Below are positions 27,965-37,101 of a stretch of 64,000 nt of DNA, in pieces. This DNA is from Sulfuritalea sp. GTDB taxonomy: Bacteria > Pseudomonadota > Gammaproteobacteria > Burkholderiales > Rhodocyclaceae. The notes beneath the pieces are model-generated. The model made no database searches, was not told the origin of the DNA, and saw only the letters and a program-made list of their open reading frames with translations. Location: positions 100,837-164,836 of the forward strand of contig JAUSCI010000051.1 of assembly GCA_030651305.1 (NCBI GenBank). Reading direction: 5' to 3'. A program made the translations under genes and the position numbers. Each line of letters begins with the position of its first letter. Within the stretch, counting starts at the first letter, position 1.

Positions 27965-28797
27965 GTGATTGGCAGCGTGACTGGCCGGCGCCGGCGAAGA
28001 TCAACCTGTTCCTGCATGTAGTCGGGCGTCGCGCCGATGGCTACCACTTGTTGCAAACCGTGTTCCGTTTTCTGGATTTCGGCGACACGCTGCGCTGCGA
28101 ACCGCGCACCGACGGCAGGATCGTCCTCGCGACTCCCCTCCCCGGAGTGCCGCCCGAGACCGATCTCTCCGTTCGCGCGGCGGCCGCGTTGCGTGCCGTG
28201 ACCGGTGCCACGGTCGGAGTTACGCTGCAGGTCGAAAAGCGAATTCCCATGGGTGGCGGGCTGGGCGGTGGCAGCTCGGATGCCGCGACGACGCTGATGG
28301 CGCTGAATCGCCTGTGGAGAACCGGCCTCGACTCCTTGCAGTTGCAGCGGATCGGACTTGCCTTGGGCGCCGACGTGCCGATCTTCGTCCATGGCCACGC
28401 GGCCTTCGCCGAGGGAGTGGGCGAACGCTTCGCCGACGTGGCTCTGCCTGCGGCCTGGTATCTGGTGCTGGTGCCCGCCGTGGCCGTGCCTACGCTCGAT
28501 ATTTTTCGTTCGACGCAACTGCGCCGCGACACTCCCGCCATTGCCGTTGCGGATTGGCGCCCCGGTTTCGGCCACAACGATCTCGAAGCCGTGGCCAGTG
28601 CGCTCTATCCCAAGGTAAGACGCCATCTCGACTGGCTGCGGCAATACGGTGACGCGCGCATGAGCGGATCGGGAGCCTGCTGTTTCGTCGAATTTGCCCA
28701 AGAGTCGGCAGCAAGGGCGTCTTTGGCCGCTCTGCCCGCCGACATGCGCGGTTTTGTCGCCGCCGGATTGGACCGGCATCCGCTCGTCATGATTTGA
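27961..28797 (+). CDS. ispE: 4-diphosphocytidyl-2-C-methyl-D-erythritol kinase
   Basis: GHMP kinase of the MEP isoprenoid pathway. 278 residues. Signatures are PAPAKINLFLHVVGRRADGYHLLQTVF at the N-terminus, the ATP loop IPMGGGLGGGSSDAATTL, and the C-terminal RMSGSGACCFVEF motif. The lolB-ispE-tRNA-Gln-prs-rplY-pth order is classic for betaproteobacteria. Confidence 0.96.
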   Translation: MSDWQRDWPAPAKINLFLHVVGRRADGYHLLQTVFRFLDFGDTLRCEPRTDGRIVLATPLPGVPPETDLSVRAAAALRAVTGATVGVTLQVEKRIPMGGGLGGGSSDAATTLMALNRLWRTGLDSLQLQRIGLALGADVPIFVHGHAAFAEGVGERFADVALPAAWYLVLVPAVAVPTLDIFRSTQLRRDTPAIAVADWRPGFGHNDLEAVASALYPKVRRHLDWLRQYGDARMSGSGACCFVEFAQESAARASLAALPADMRGFVAAGLDRHPLVMI

Positions 28798-28865
28798 CAG
28801 CAGCGCCGAAAACCCCGAAAATGCGCGTCCTTCCGGCCTCCGCTCTCAAGGCGGAATGCCGATGT

Positions 28866-28942
28866 TGGGGAGTCGCCAAGTTGGTTAAGGCACTGGATTT
28901 TGATTCCAGCATGCGAAGGTTCGAATCCTTCCTCCCCAGCCA
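28866..28942 (+). tRNA. tRNA-Gln (anticodon TTG)
   Basis: The acceptor stem TGGGGAG pairs with CTCCCCA, discriminator G at 28939 and an encoded CCA at 28940-28942. The D-loop is GCCAAGTTGGTTAAGGC. The anticodon stem CTGGA/TCCAG encloses loop TTTTGAT with anticodon TTG at 28900-28902. The T-arm is GAAGG-TTCGAAT-CCTTC. The U1-A72 first pair fits tRNA-Gln. It lies between ispE and prs, as in many betaproteobacteria. Confidence 0.97.
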
Positions 28943-28975
28943 GCTTATTTGCCAACTTAGTCACAGCATAACGAA

Positions 28976-29926
28976 ATGGCCTACGACAGCCTGATGGTGT
29001 TCACCGGCAATGCCAACCGCAAGTTGGCGGCCGATGTCGTCAAACGCCTGCACATTTCGCTCGGCCGCGCCGATGTCGGTCGCTTTTCCGACGGCGAGGT
29101 CAGCTGCGAAATACTGGAGCATGTGCGCGGCCACGACGTCTTCGTATTGCAGTCGACCTGTTTTCCCACCAATGACAATCTGATGGAGTTGATGGTCATG
29201 GTGGACGCCTTGAAGCGGGCGTCAGCTGGCCGCATTACTGCCGCCATCCCGTATTTTGGTTATGCGCGCCAGGATCGCCGCACCCGCTCCGCCCGCGTCG
29301 CGATAACCGCCAAGGTGGTTGCCAACATGTTGCAGACCGCGGGCGTGCAGCGCGTGTTGACGGTCGATCTGCACGCCGACCAGATCCAGGGCTTCTTCGA
29401 TATTCCGGTAGACAACGTGTATGCCGCGCCGATCCTGCTCGGCGACATCTGGAAGCAGCGCCACGAAGACCTGCTGGTGGTTTCGCCCGACGTCGGTGGC
29501 GTGGTGCGCGCGCGCGCGCTGGCCAAGCGCCTGGAGTCGGATCTGGCGATCATCGACAAGCGGCGGCCGAAGGCCAATGTGTCTGAAGTCATGAACATCA
29601 TCGGCGAAGTCGAGGGCCGTACCTGCGTCATCATGGACGACATGGTGGACACCGCCGGTACGCTGTGCAAGGCGGCGCAGGCGCTGAAAGAGCATGGCGC
29701 CAGGCGCGTGCTGGCCTACTGTACTCACGCTGTTCTCTCCGGCAATGCCGTTTCAAGGATCGTCGAGTCCGAACTCGATGAACTGGTGGTGACCGATACC
29801 ATTCCGCTGTCCGAAGAAGCCCGCGCCTGCCCGCGCATCCGTCAGATATCGATCGCCGAGTTGATGGCCGAGACCATGCTGCGCATCAGCAACGAGTCCT
29901 CCGTCTCCTCGCTGTTCATGGACTGA
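28976..29926 (+). CDS. prs: Ribose-phosphate pyrophosphokinase
   Basis: Makes PRPP from ribose-5-phosphate and ATP. 316 residues. Motifs are [18 protein letters not shown], the ATP-binding [44 protein letters not shown] (metal-binding His and Asp), the catalytic flexible loop with [17 protein letters not shown], and the PRPP loop [17 protein letters not shown]. Starts 33 bases after the tRNA. Confidence 0.97.
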   Translation: MAYDSLMVFTGNANRKLAADVVKRLHISLGRADVGRFSDGEVSCEILEHVRGHDVFVLQSTCFPTNDNLMELMVMVDALKRASAGRITAAIPYFGYARQDRRTRSARVAITAKVVANMLQTAGVQRVLTVDLHADQIQGFFDIPVDNVYAAPILLGDIWKQRHEDLLVVSPDVGGVVRARALAKRLESDLAIIDKRRPKANVSEVMNIIGEVEGRTCVIMDDMVDTAGTLCKAAQALKEHGARRVLAYCTHAVLSGNAVSRIVESELDELVVTDTIPLSEEARACPRIRQISIAELMAETMLRISNESSVSSLFMD

Positions 29927-30010
29927 CGCCACAGAAGCTGAATCCTGTTTTCATCCCCTTGCCTGGTCGCGGGCGAGGGATATTTCAAGCAGTACTTACT
30001 GGAGTAAATC

Positions 30011-30691
30011 ATGCAACTCGAATTCAACGCAAACAAGCGCGATGGACAGGGCACCGGAGCGAGCCGCCGCCTGCGTCGCACCGGCCGGGTCCCCGGCATT
30101 CTGTACGGCGGTACGGCCAAGCCGCAGCAGATCGACATCGACCACAACGAGCTGTTTCAACTGCTGCGCAAGGAGGCCTTCTATTCCTCCGTGCTCAACG
30201 TCAATCTCGATGGCTCAAGGGAAATGTGCCTGCTGCGCGATGTGCAGCGCCACCCCTACCGGCCGGTGATCCTGCACGCGGATTTCCAGCGTGTCGATGC
30301 GACCAGCAAACTGCACCAGAAGGTGCCGCTGCACTTCATCAATGCCGATGTTTCGCCGGGAGTGAAGCTCTCCGGCGGCATGGTGCAGCATGTCATGACC
30401 GATCTCGATGTACGTTGCCTGGCGAAGGATCTGCCGGCCTTCATTGAAGTCGATCTGAAGGACATGGTCCAGGGCCATTCACTACACGTTTCGGAACTCA
30501 AGCTGCCCGCGGGCGTCGAAGCCGTGATGCACAAGGGTGAAGACCCGGTGGTGGCGACCGTGATCGTGCGCGGCGGCAAGGCCGACGAGGAGGAAGCCGC
30601 TGCTGCTGCTGCCGCAGCCGAGGCGGCGCCTGTTGTGGCCGCTGCTGCGGCTCCGGCCGAGAAGAAGTCCGAGAAGACCGACAAGAGATAA
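30011..30691 (+). CDS. rplY: 50S ribosomal protein L25/general stress protein Ctc
   Basis: Binds 5S rRNA. 226 residues: the L25 domain (LEFNANKRDGQGTGASRRLRRTGRVPGILYGG) is followed by the C-terminal TL5/CTC domain (VPLHFINADVSPGVKLSGGMVQHVMTDLDVRCLAKDLPAFIEVDL). An Ala/Glu-rich, low-complexity tail ends EKKSEKTDKR. A GGAG site precedes the ATG. A terminator-quality hairpin lies about 60 bases after the stop, inside pth. Confidence 0.95.
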   Translation: MQLEFNANKRDGQGTGASRRLRRTGRVPGILYGGTAKPQQIDIDHNELFQLLRKEAFYSSVLNVNLDGSREMCLLRDVQRHPYRPVILHADFQRVDATSKLHQKVPLHFINADVSPGVKLSGGMVQHVMTDLDVRCLAKDLPAFIEVDLKDMVQGHSLHVSELKLPAGVEAVMHKGEDPVVATVIVRGGKADEEEAAAAAAAAEAAPVVAAAAAPAEKKSEKTDKR

Positions 30692-30694
30692 TCC

Positions 30695-31309
30695 TTGCAG
30701 GCTTCGCTGCGTCTGATTGTCGGCCTCGGCAACCCCGGCGCCGAATACGCTGAAACCCGGCATAACGCCGGGTTTTGGCTTTGTGAACGTCTGGCGCGTG
30801 AGCTTGGCGTCAATCCCGGCCGCGAATCGCGCTTTCACGGCCTGGCCGGTCTGGCGCGTGCAGAGAATCTCTGGTTTCTTCTGCCGCAGACCTTCATGAA
30901 CCGCTGCGGCCAATCGGTGCGCGCACTGACGCAGTTCTACCGGATCGAACCTGCCGAAATGCTTGTGATGCACGACGAACTGGATCTGCCGCCGGGCCAG
31001 ATGCGGCTCAAGTTCGGCGGCGGCCTCGGCGGGCACAATGGTCTCAAGGACATCACGGCGCATCTGGGCACCCAGGATTACTGGCGGCTGCGCATCGGCA
31101 TCGGCCATCCCGGCGACAAGAGCGAAGTCGTCGACTACGTGCTGAAGCCTCCGCGCAAGGAAGAACGCAGCGAGATTGACGCCGCGCTGGATCGCGCGCT
31201 GCTCGCTTGGCCGGCCTTGGCCAAAGCGGATTTCAGCGCGGCCACGCAGCGCATCAATTCGAAACCGGCGTTACCAAACACAGAAGCACCGAAGAAAGAT
31301 AATCCATGA
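30695..31309 (+). CDS. pth: Peptidyl-tRNA hydrolase
   Basis: Releases peptides from prematurely dropped peptidyl-tRNA. 204 residues starting with TTG at 30695, three bases after rplY. Active-site motifs are [22 protein letters not shown] with catalytic Asn and His, FMNRCGQSV, and [30 protein letters not shown]. Codons for the E-T-R-H-N-A-G-F motif also form a terminator-like hairpin. Overlaps ychF by ATGA. Confidence 0.95.
   Translation: MQASLRLIVGLGNPGAEYAETRHNAGFWLCERLARELGVNPGRESRFHGLAGLARAENLWFLLPQTFMNRCGQSVRALTQFYRIEPAEMLVMHDELDLPPGQMRLKFGGGLGGHNGLKDITAHLGTQDYWRLRIGIGHPGDKSEVVDYVLKPPRKEERSEIDAALDRALLAWPALAKADFSAATQRINSKPALPNTEAPKKDNP
30753..30776 (+). terminator. Terminator-like hairpin embedded in the 5' part of pth
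   Basis: AAACCCGGC and GCCGGGTTT form a perfect 9-bp stem with loop ATAAC, followed by one more T. It lies 62 bases past the rplY stop and inside conserved pth codons. It could end part of the rplY transcription, or be read-through controlled. Confidence 0.5.
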
Positions 31310-32400
31310 GTCTCAAATGCGGCATCGTCGGCCTGCCCAACGTCGGCAAGTCCACCCTCTTCAACGCCCTGACCAAGTCGGGCATCGCGGCGGAGAATTA
31401 CCCCTTCTGCACCATCGAACCGAACGTCGGCATTGTCGAGGTGCCGGACTCCCGCCTGGACGCCTTGTCGGCCATCGTCAAGCCGCAGAAAATCCAGCCG
31501 GCCATTGTCGAGTTCGTCGACATTGCCGGTCTGGTCGCCGGCGCCAGCAAGGGCGAGGGGCTGGGCAACCAGTTTCTTGCCAACATCCGTGAAACCGATG
31601 CCATCGTGCATGTGGTGCGCTGCTTCAGCGACGAAAACGTGATTCACGTCGCCGGAAAGATCGATCCGTTGTCCGACATCGAAGTCATCGATACCGAACT
31701 GGCATTGGCCGATATGGCCGCGGTGGAGCGCGCCTTGAACCGCTACTCGAAGCAGGCCAAGGCGGGCGGCGACAAGGAAGCCAAATTGCTGGTGCCGGTG
31801 CTGGAGAAATGTCTGGTCCAGTTGAACCAGGCCAAGGCGATACGCGCGCTGGATTTCTCCAAAGAGGAATGGGCCTTGCTCAAACCCTTCTACCTGATCA
31901 CGGCAAAACCGGTGCTGTACGTCGCCAATGTCAAGGAAGGCGGCTTCGACAACAATCCCCATGTCGAAGTAGTGCGCAGCCACGCCGCAGCGGAAAAGGC
32001 CGAGGTGGTTGCCGTTTGCGCCGCCATCGAGGCCGAAATCGCCGATCTGGAAGACGACGAAAAGCAGATGTTCCTGGCCGACCTCGGTCTGACCGAGCCG
32101 GGGCTGAACCGTCTGATCCATGCTGGCTACAAGCTGCTCGGCCTGCAAACCTATTTCACCGCTGGCGTCAAGGAAGTGCGCGCCTGGACCATCCACGCCG
32201 GCGACACCGCGCCCAAGGCGGCCGGCGTGATCCACACCGATTTCGAGAAGGGCTTCATCCGCGCCCAGACCATCGCCTATGACGACTTCATCGCCTACAA
32301 GGGCGAAGCGGGCGCCAAGGAAGCCGGGCGGATGCGGGCCGAAGGAAAGGAGTACGTTGTCAAGGATGGCGACGTGCTGAACTTCCTGTTCAACGTCTAG
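31306..32400 (+). CDS. ychF: Ribosome-binding ATPase YchF (OLA1 family)
   Basis: 364 residues. G1 is [22 protein letters not shown]3 is [26 protein letters not shown]. The nucleotide-specificity motif is VLYVANVKE, where the N-x-x-E form of this family favours ATP over GTP. The C-terminal TGS domain is [42 protein letters not shown], followed by [15 protein letters not shown]. The pth-ychF pair is widely conserved. Confidence 0.97.
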   Translation: MSLKCGIVGLPNVGKSTLFNALTKSGIAAENYPFCTIEPNVGIVEVPDSRLDALSAIVKPQKIQPAIVEFVDIAGLVAGASKGEGLGNQFLANIRETDAIVHVVRCFSDENVIHVAGKIDPLSDIEVIDTELALADMAAVERALNRYSKQAKAGGDKEAKLLVPVLEKCLVQLNQAKAIRALDFSKEEWALLKPFYLITAKPVLYVANVKEGGFDNNPHVEVVRSHAAAEKAEVVAVCAAIEAEIADLEDDEKQMFLADLGLTEPGLNRLIHAGYKLLGLQTYFTAGVKEVRAWTIHAGDTAPKAAGVIHTDFEKGFIRAQTIAYDDFIAYKGEAGAKEAGRMRAEGKEYVVKDGDVLNFLFNV

Positions 32401-32418
32401 CCTCCTGTTGAGCTTTCC

Positions 32419-33435
32419 TTAACTGCCGGGGGCATTCGCCGGAGACTGTTGGGTCCGTGGCCGCGACCGCCGCTCGCCGGCAACGCGCAAGGTGACATCG
32501 GAGACCATCCAGACGCTGTGCGTCACTCCGCCCGCCATTCTGCGTCCCGAGAGTTCGGCCCAGAACTGGTTGCCATCGGCCCGACGCAGGCGATACATGC
32601 CCTGCGCCAGATGTCCGTGGTCGAAAGCGTCGACGTTGTTGGCGAGAAACTGAGCGGCCTCCGTGGCACTTACAAAATGATCATTGATGTGCGAATTGGT
32701 GATCTCCTGTATGCGGCGGCCTAGCAACTCGCCGAATCGCAGGTTGCACTTGATTACTTGTGTGTTGTCGATGACAACGATGCCCATGGGCGACGAATCG
32801 AAGATCCCCTGTTGTTCGGCAAGCAGGGACTCGATCTCGGTGTTGCGTTTGAGGCTGGTAGTAGCTGCCTGATAGAGCGTGCGCTGCACGATGATGAATA
32901 CGGCAATACAGCACGCCGCGGCGGTGATGGGCCACTGTGCCTGACGGCCCAGGCCGGCGGCGTAGTGCGCGATGGCCGGAAACAGCGTGGGAATGATGAA
33001 TAGCCAGAAGGTGGTATTGCTGAGGGCAAGAAAGACCGTGCCGGTAAAGGCCGTGATGACCACCATCAGCGCAATGAACATCTGGGCATCCGGATGCGTC
33101 GCGGGAGGATAGAGGGGTCCGAACAGCGCGCCCCAACCGAGGCCGGTGAGAAGGGCTCCCGCGGCAAACAGCCACTCCCAGCCATGAATGCCGTCGCTGT
33201 GCCGGTCTGCATTGCCGAACATGTGCCAGATCCAGACCCGGACGGCCAGCACCGAGAGCATGTAGGCCGTCCACGCCTTCAGGATATCGATGCCGGTGTT
33301 TTCGAAGAGAACGAGAAAGCACAGGAATATGCCGATCAGCGCCACGACGATGCTCGATGGCAGACTATCGAACAGCATCTCGATGCGGCGCACTTCGGCG
33401 TCGCCGCTGAGTTTTCGGGGGAGGATGAATTTCAT
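32419..33435 (-). CDS. Membrane PAS-domain sensor without output domain
   Basis: 338 residues. The N-terminal half has about six to seven hydrophobic helices (for example SSIVVALIGIFLCFLVLF, WLFAAGALLTGLGWGALFGPL, MFIALMVVITAFTGTVFLAL, ITAAACCIAVFIIVQRTLY), like the MASE-type membrane sensors. After a coiled linker (TSLKRNTEIESLLAEQQGIF) comes one PAS domain (DSSPMGIVVIDNTQVIKCNLRFGELLGRRIQEITNSHINDHF to WMVSDVTLRVAGE). The protein then ends in a short Arg/Pro tail. No GGDEF, EAL or kinase domain follows on either strand, so either it was truncated or it signals through a partner. Confidence 0.8.
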   Translation of the reverse strand: MKFILPRKLSGDAEVRRIEMLFDSLPSSIVVALIGIFLCFLVLFENTGIDILKAWTAYMLSVLAVRVWIWHMFGNADRHSDGIHGWEWLFAAGALLTGLGWGALFGPLYPPATHPDAQMFIALMVVITAFTGTVFLALSNTTFWLFIIPTLFPAIAHYAAGLGRQAQWPITAAACCIAVFIIVQRTLYQAATTSLKRNTEIESLLAEQQGIFDSSPMGIVVIDNTQVIKCNLRFGELLGRRIQEITNSHINDHFVSATEAAQFLANNVDAFDHGHLAQGMYRLRRADGNQFWAELSGRRMAGGVTHSVWMVSDVTLRVAGERRSRPRTQQSPANAPGS

Positions 33436-33483
33436 TGCCGGGTCTTGATGACGAGCTTTATCATAAACCCTTGGCGCACAGGT

Positions 33484-33852
33484 TCAACCGGTACCGGCCT
33501 GCCCCGCGATTTCGGCGCGCACGGTGTCCATGTCGAGCGCCAGGGCCTGGTCGATCAGTTGCTCAAAGGCCGCAGCAGGCAGCGAGCCGGCCTCGGAGTA
33601 AATGACGATCTGGTCGCGAAAGACCATCAGGGTGGGGATCGAGCGGATATTGAAGGCGGCGGCGATTTCCTGCTGCTCTTCGGTATTTACCTTGGCAAAG
33701 ACGACGTCTGCGCGTTTTTCCGAGGCAGCTTCAAATGTCGGCGCAAAGCCACGGCAGGGCGCGCACCAGGGGGCCCAGAAATCGACGATGACATTGGCGT
33801 TGTCATTGATGGTCTGTTGAAAATTGTCAGCCTTGAGTTCCAGCGTTGCCAT
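33484..33852 (-). CDS. Thioredoxin-family protein
   Basis: 122 residues, cytoplasmic (no signal). Redox site W-C30-A-P-C33 in VDFWAPWCAPCRGFAPTFEAAS, with A-P rather than G-P between the Cys. The cis-Pro motif is IRSIPTLMVFRD. A 15-residue C-terminal extension (LDMDTVRAEIAGQAGTG) follows the thioredoxin fold. Divergent from gluQ with 69 bases between. Not the housekeeping TrxA by motif; related to single-domain thioredoxin-like proteins. Confidence 0.88.
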   Translation of the reverse strand: MATLELKADNFQQTINDNANVIVDFWAPWCAPCRGFAPTFEAASEKRADVVFAKVNTEEQQEIAAAFNIRSIPTLMVFRDQIVIYSEAGSLPAAAFEQLIDQALALDMDTVRAEIAGQAGTG

Positions 33853-33921
33853 GTCTGTTTCCTTGATTGAAATGAACCAAATGCTACCGTTTTCCCGCAG
33901 GGCGTGCTATCACTCTAGCCG

Positions 33922-34866
33922 ATGACGACTCGCGCACCGGCCTATCGCGGCCGCTTTGCCCCATCGCCCACCGGCCCCCTGCATTTCGGTTCGCTGGTGG
34001 CGGCGGTCGGCTCGTTTCTGGAAGCCAGGACAAGGTCCGGCGAGTGGCTGTTGCGCATGGAGGATGTCGATGCGCCGCGCTGCTCGATGGCGGCTGCCAG
34101 CGAGATCCTTCGCGTGCTGGAGGCCTGCGGTTTTGCCTGGGATGGCGCGGTCGTCTGGCAAAGTCATCGTATACAAGCCTATGCGGCTGCACTGGAGCGA
34201 CTGAAGGCGGCGAGTCGGGTGTTTCCCTGCGCCTGCACACGCAAGGAACTGGCAGACTCGGGTATCGCCCCTGATGGCGCAACAATCTATCCAGGTACGT
34301 GCCGACAGGGACTCGCCGCGGGGCGCGCGGCGCGCGCCTGGCGTGTCGCGGTCGGGGATGCCAGGGTAAGCTTCGATGATGCGGTTCAGGGCACAATCGT
34401 CAGCGATCTGGCGAACGAAACGGGCGACTTCATTGTGTTGCGCGCGGACGGGCTGTTTGCCTATCAACTTGCCGTGGTGGTCGATGATGCCGAGGCTGGC
34501 ATCACCCATGTCGTGCGCGGTGCCGATCTGCTGGCGTCGACGCCACGGCAGATTTTTCTGCAAGAGTGTCTCGGGGTACCGACGCCGGACTATGCGCACT
34601 TGCCCGTGGCGGCAAATGCGGCTGGCGAAAAGCTGTCGAAACAGACGCGGGCGGCGCCCGTCGATAGTTCACGGCCCGGCCCTGCGCTGATTGCGGCGCT
34701 GGAGTTTCTCGGCCAGCGGCCGCCACCGGAACTGTCCGGCGCGACGGTGAGTCAGATCTGGACCTGGGCGCAAGCTCACTGGCGAATTGATCAGGTGCCG
34801 CGCGGCCCTGCCTTGCACTGTTCAGCGATGCAGACACCCCTGGGGTTGAGGAACCACGGTGTCTGA
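33922..34866 (+). CDS. gluQ: Glutamyl-Q tRNA(Asp) synthetase
   Basis: Truncated GluRS paralog that attaches glutamate to queuosine of tRNA-Asp. 314 residues, without an anticodon-binding domain. The class I signature is RFAPSPTGPLHFGSLVAAVGSF (HIGH equivalent H-F-G-S). Zinc-site Cys are in FPCACTRKELADSG and YPGTCR. The KMSKS equivalent is EKLSKQTRA. The queuosine-precursor gene queE lies about 8 kb away in the same window. Confidence 0.94.
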   Translation: MTTRAPAYRGRFAPSPTGPLHFGSLVAAVGSFLEARTRSGEWLLRMEDVDAPRCSMAAASEILRVLEACGFAWDGAVVWQSHRIQAYAAALERLKAASRVFPCACTRKELADSGIAPDGATIYPGTCRQGLAAGRAARAWRVAVGDARVSFDDAVQGTIVSDLANETGDFIVLRADGLFAYQLAVVVDDAEAGITHVVRGADLLASTPRQIFLQECLGVPTPDYAHLPVAANAAGEKLSKQTRAAPVDSSRPGPALIAALEFLGQRPPPELSGATVSQIWTWAQAHWRIDQVPRGPALHCSAMQTPLGLRNHGV

Positions 34867-35011
34867 CGGCGGTAGCCAGGCCGAGGAAGAGAAGCTCGCC
34901 CAGGTATCTGCGCGGATTGAGCCAGGTGGCATTCAGTTTCCGCATCGCCAGACGACACATTCGTGCCGCGCTTGCGCAGGTACGCATCTGTCGCTGCCCG
35001 CAGCATCAGGA

Positions 35012-35034
35012 GTCGGCGCTGGGGGGACGGCGCT
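35012..35034 (+). repeat. 23-bp dispersed repeat, copy 4
   Basis: Left arm GTCGGCG, centre CTGGGGGGA, right arm CGGCGCT. The only copy outside coding sequence: it abuts the stop codon of the PEGA lipoprotein gene, in a 166-base gap after gluQ in which I recognise nothing else. Confidence 0.7.
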
Positions 35035-36061
35035 ACTTCTCCATCTTCACCTCCAATTCGGTAACCTCACCGCGTCGAATGGCGACTTTTTCCGTTGCCG
35101 GTTTGTAGCCGTCGAGCCTGAAGCGCAACCGGCCGACGCCGACAGGCATTTCGATCTTGATCGGCGCGACTCCGTAATAGACGTCCTCAACGTAGACCTT
35201 GGCGCGGGCGGGAATACTGTAAACCGAGACGTAGCCCGCAGCGGGTCCGCTAGCCGGTGGCGGCGCGGGGCGCAGATCCGGCGAGGCAAGAGCGGCGGGC
35301 ACGGGGGCGGGCGCGGCTGGCAACGCGGCCGGTTCGTCGCGCGAGGACGGGGCATGCAGCGTGGTGACGCCGGGGATGGTCGAGATGGTCTTTGTCTGGC
35401 CGATGACGATGCTACGCGGGTAGGACTTCGCCATGCTGTCGCGAACCGCAGCCGACAGCTTGCCGGCGAATTCCGAAACTCCCTCGCTCAAGTATTCGAT
35501 GATGGTGGCGCGGCTGTTGCCAGTCACTCCGGCGTAACGATCACCCTTCTCGCTGACCAGGCCGGACCAGATGATGTCGCCGCTCCTGCCCTCGCGCAAC
35601 GTGGCCTCGACGGCAATCACCCGTTCGTCGCGCCCGGCGATGTTCAGCGAGAACGCCTTGACTGTCCCGCTCAGACGAAAATCCGCCGGCTCGGCAGCGC
35701 CGACCAGGCGCAAGCCGTCTGCCGTCAGCTGTCCCCTCGCCGCCGCGGACAGGAAGCTCGTCACGTCCTGATCCAACGCCACTTCGCTGCCATGCATGTT
35801 GGTCACCGTGGCCTTGATGTCGCCCAACTTTCTTCCGCGCGGAGCCGGCCGCGCATCGGCGAATTCCGTCACCGTCAAACTGACAGTCCGGCCATTGCGC
35901 AGTAGCGGCGTCGCTCCCGGTGACGGCGCTACCTCGAGGTGGAGAATCGACGGACCGCTGACCAGTTCCAGCGGATTGGGAATCGACGGCATGCGCGAGC
36001 ATCCCGCTGCCAGTAACAGGATGCTCCAAGCGGCCAATAGCTTGATTTTCAACATTGTCAT
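35033..36061 (-). CDS. Lipoprotein with C-terminal PEGA domain
   Basis: 342 residues. Lipobox LLLAAGC with lipidated Cys at 21. The middle domain (about 50-235) contains VTEFADARPAPRGRKLGDIKA, DFRLSGTVKAFSLNIAGRDERVIAVEATL and AGKLSAAVRDSMAKSY, resembling the curli CsgG/LptE-like lipoprotein core called YajG-like in some genomes (weak inference). A Pro/Ala linker precedes a PEGA domain (GYVSVYSIPARAKVYVEDVYYGVAPIKIEMPVGVGRLRFRLDGYKPATEKVAI split over residues about 275-330). It ends the run of minus-strand cytochrome genes, 18 bases after the monoheme cytochrome, so probably envelope-linked to that system. Confidence 0.8.
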   Translation of the reverse strand: MTMLKIKLLAAWSILLLAAGCSRMPSIPNPLELVSGPSILHLEVAPSPGATPLLRNGRTVSLTVTEFADARPAPRGRKLGDIKATVTNMHGSEVALDQDVTSFLSAAARGQLTADGLRLVGAAEPADFRLSGTVKAFSLNIAGRDERVIAVEATLREGRSGDIIWSGLVSEKGDRYAGVTGNSRATIIEYLSEGVSEFAGKLSAAVRDSMAKSYPRSIVIGQTKTISTIPGVTTLHAPSSRDEPAALPAAPAPVPAALASPDLRPAPPPASGPAAGYVSVYSIPARAKVYVEDVYYGVAPIKIEMPVGVGRLRFRLDGYKPATEKVAIRRGEVTELEVKMEK

Positions 36062-36079
36062 CTTTCGTGGTGACGGACA

Positions 36080-36376
36080 CTACTTCACCATGCCAACCAG
36101 ATAATCCACCCCTGCCTTCAACTCGGCGTCGCTCAACTCGGGCTTGCCGGCGCGCGGGTCCATCGCGCCCTTGCCTTCCGCCACGTTCTTGTACAGCGCC
36201 GCCGTGCCCTGCGCCAAACGTGGAGCCCAATCCGCCTTGTTGCCGGTCCTGGGTGCGTCATCGGTTCCGGTTCGGTGACATTTGTAGCAAATGTTGTCAT
36301 AGACCGTCTTGCCATCCGCCGCTGCTGCGGGACCGGCGAGCAAGGCCAGAGTCAGTATTGCGTTCAGTCGTTTCAT
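36080..36376 (-). CDS. Small periplasmic cytochrome c (cytochrome c5-like)
   Basis: 98 residues with signal peptide (RLNAILTLALLAGPAAAA). One heme-c site C30-Y-K-C33-H34, and a distal-Met candidate in KGAMDPRAGKPELSDAELKAGVDYLV, the class I c5-type pattern. Overlaps the diheme cytochrome gene by ATGA, hence co-translated. Probable mobile electron carrier of the porin-cytochrome locus. Confidence 0.9.
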   Translation of the reverse strand: MKRLNAILTLALLAGPAAAADGKTVYDNICYKCHRTGTDDAPRTGNKADWAPRLAQGTAALYKNVAEGKGAMDPRAGKPELSDAELKAGVDYLVGMVK

Positions 36377-37101
36377 TTGGCATTCCTTTCAGCGCCAGAT
36401 TGACGGTAGTCGGACATACGCGACAAGTAATCGGCCATCGCCTCGATATCTCGATGCGTGTAATGTTTAATCGCCTTGACCATGTCGGGATGGGAATTGC
36501 CGCGGACTCCCTTCTGGATATAGTCCATTTCCCGCTTGAGGTAGCCGTAATGCTGAGCGGCAATCGCCGGATAGGCCTTGTTTTCGTTGCCCTCGCCGCG
36601 TCGGCCATGGCAATCTGAACAGCGCCCCTTCTCATAGAGCGCCTTGCCCTCGGCCTGGTAATCGCCATCTCCCTTGCCGTTCTCCCGGGTCGTTTCGGCG
36701 GACGCCAGAAACACGGCGATATCGGCGATTTCCTGCGTCGAGACCGCGTGTTCGGCCGCAAACGGGTCCATCTTCGGATTGACGCGCACCCCTGCGCGCA
36801 CCTCGGTCACCTGTTTGATGACCACGCTCGCATGCTGGCCGGTCAGGCGCGGATAGGTGCCGTCGGTTACCCCGGCGGCGTCGGGCCTGTGGCAACCGCG
36901 GCAACCGCGAAACGCCTCCTTGCCGCGCACCGCATCGCCGTTCAGCTTCAGCACTGCGACCTGCTCCGGCAGCAGTTTGCCCCAGACGTAACCCTTGCTG
37001 CCGTAACCCTTGGTGCTCTTCACGGCATCTGCCATATCCGCCGATGCCGTCTGCCACGGCAACAGCTGCAGGATCATGAAAACTGCGACGGCTTGCTTCA
37101 T
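36373..37101 (-). CDS. Diheme cytochrome c
   Basis: 242 residues with signal peptide (QAVAVFMILQLLPWQTASA). Two class I domains: CRGCH at about 67-71 with the following YPRLTGQHASVVIKQVTEVRAGVRVNPKMDPFA, and CSDCH at about 158-162 with YPAIAAQHYGYLKREMDYI. The Y-P-x-(L/I)-x-x-Q-H motif after each heme is characteristic of cytochrome c4-type domains. Coupled by ATGA to both neighbours. Confidence 0.92.
   Translation of the reverse strand: MKQAVAVFMILQLLPWQTASADMADAVKSTKGYGSKGYVWGKLLPEQVAVLKLNGDAVRGKEAFRGCRGCHRPDAAGVTDGTYPRLTGQHASVVIKQVTEVRAGVRVNPKMDPFAAEHAVSTQEIADIAVFLASAETTRENGKGDGDYQAEGKALYEKGRCSDCHGRRGEGNENKAYPAIAAQHYGYLKREMDYIQKGVRGNSHPDMVKAIKHYTHRDIEAMADYLSRMSDYRQSGAERNAK

Noticed and set aside
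34867..35011. Short open frames in the gluQ-PEGA gap
   Set aside because: They cross gluQ or the repeat copy and have no motif or ribosome-binding site; I see no gene here.
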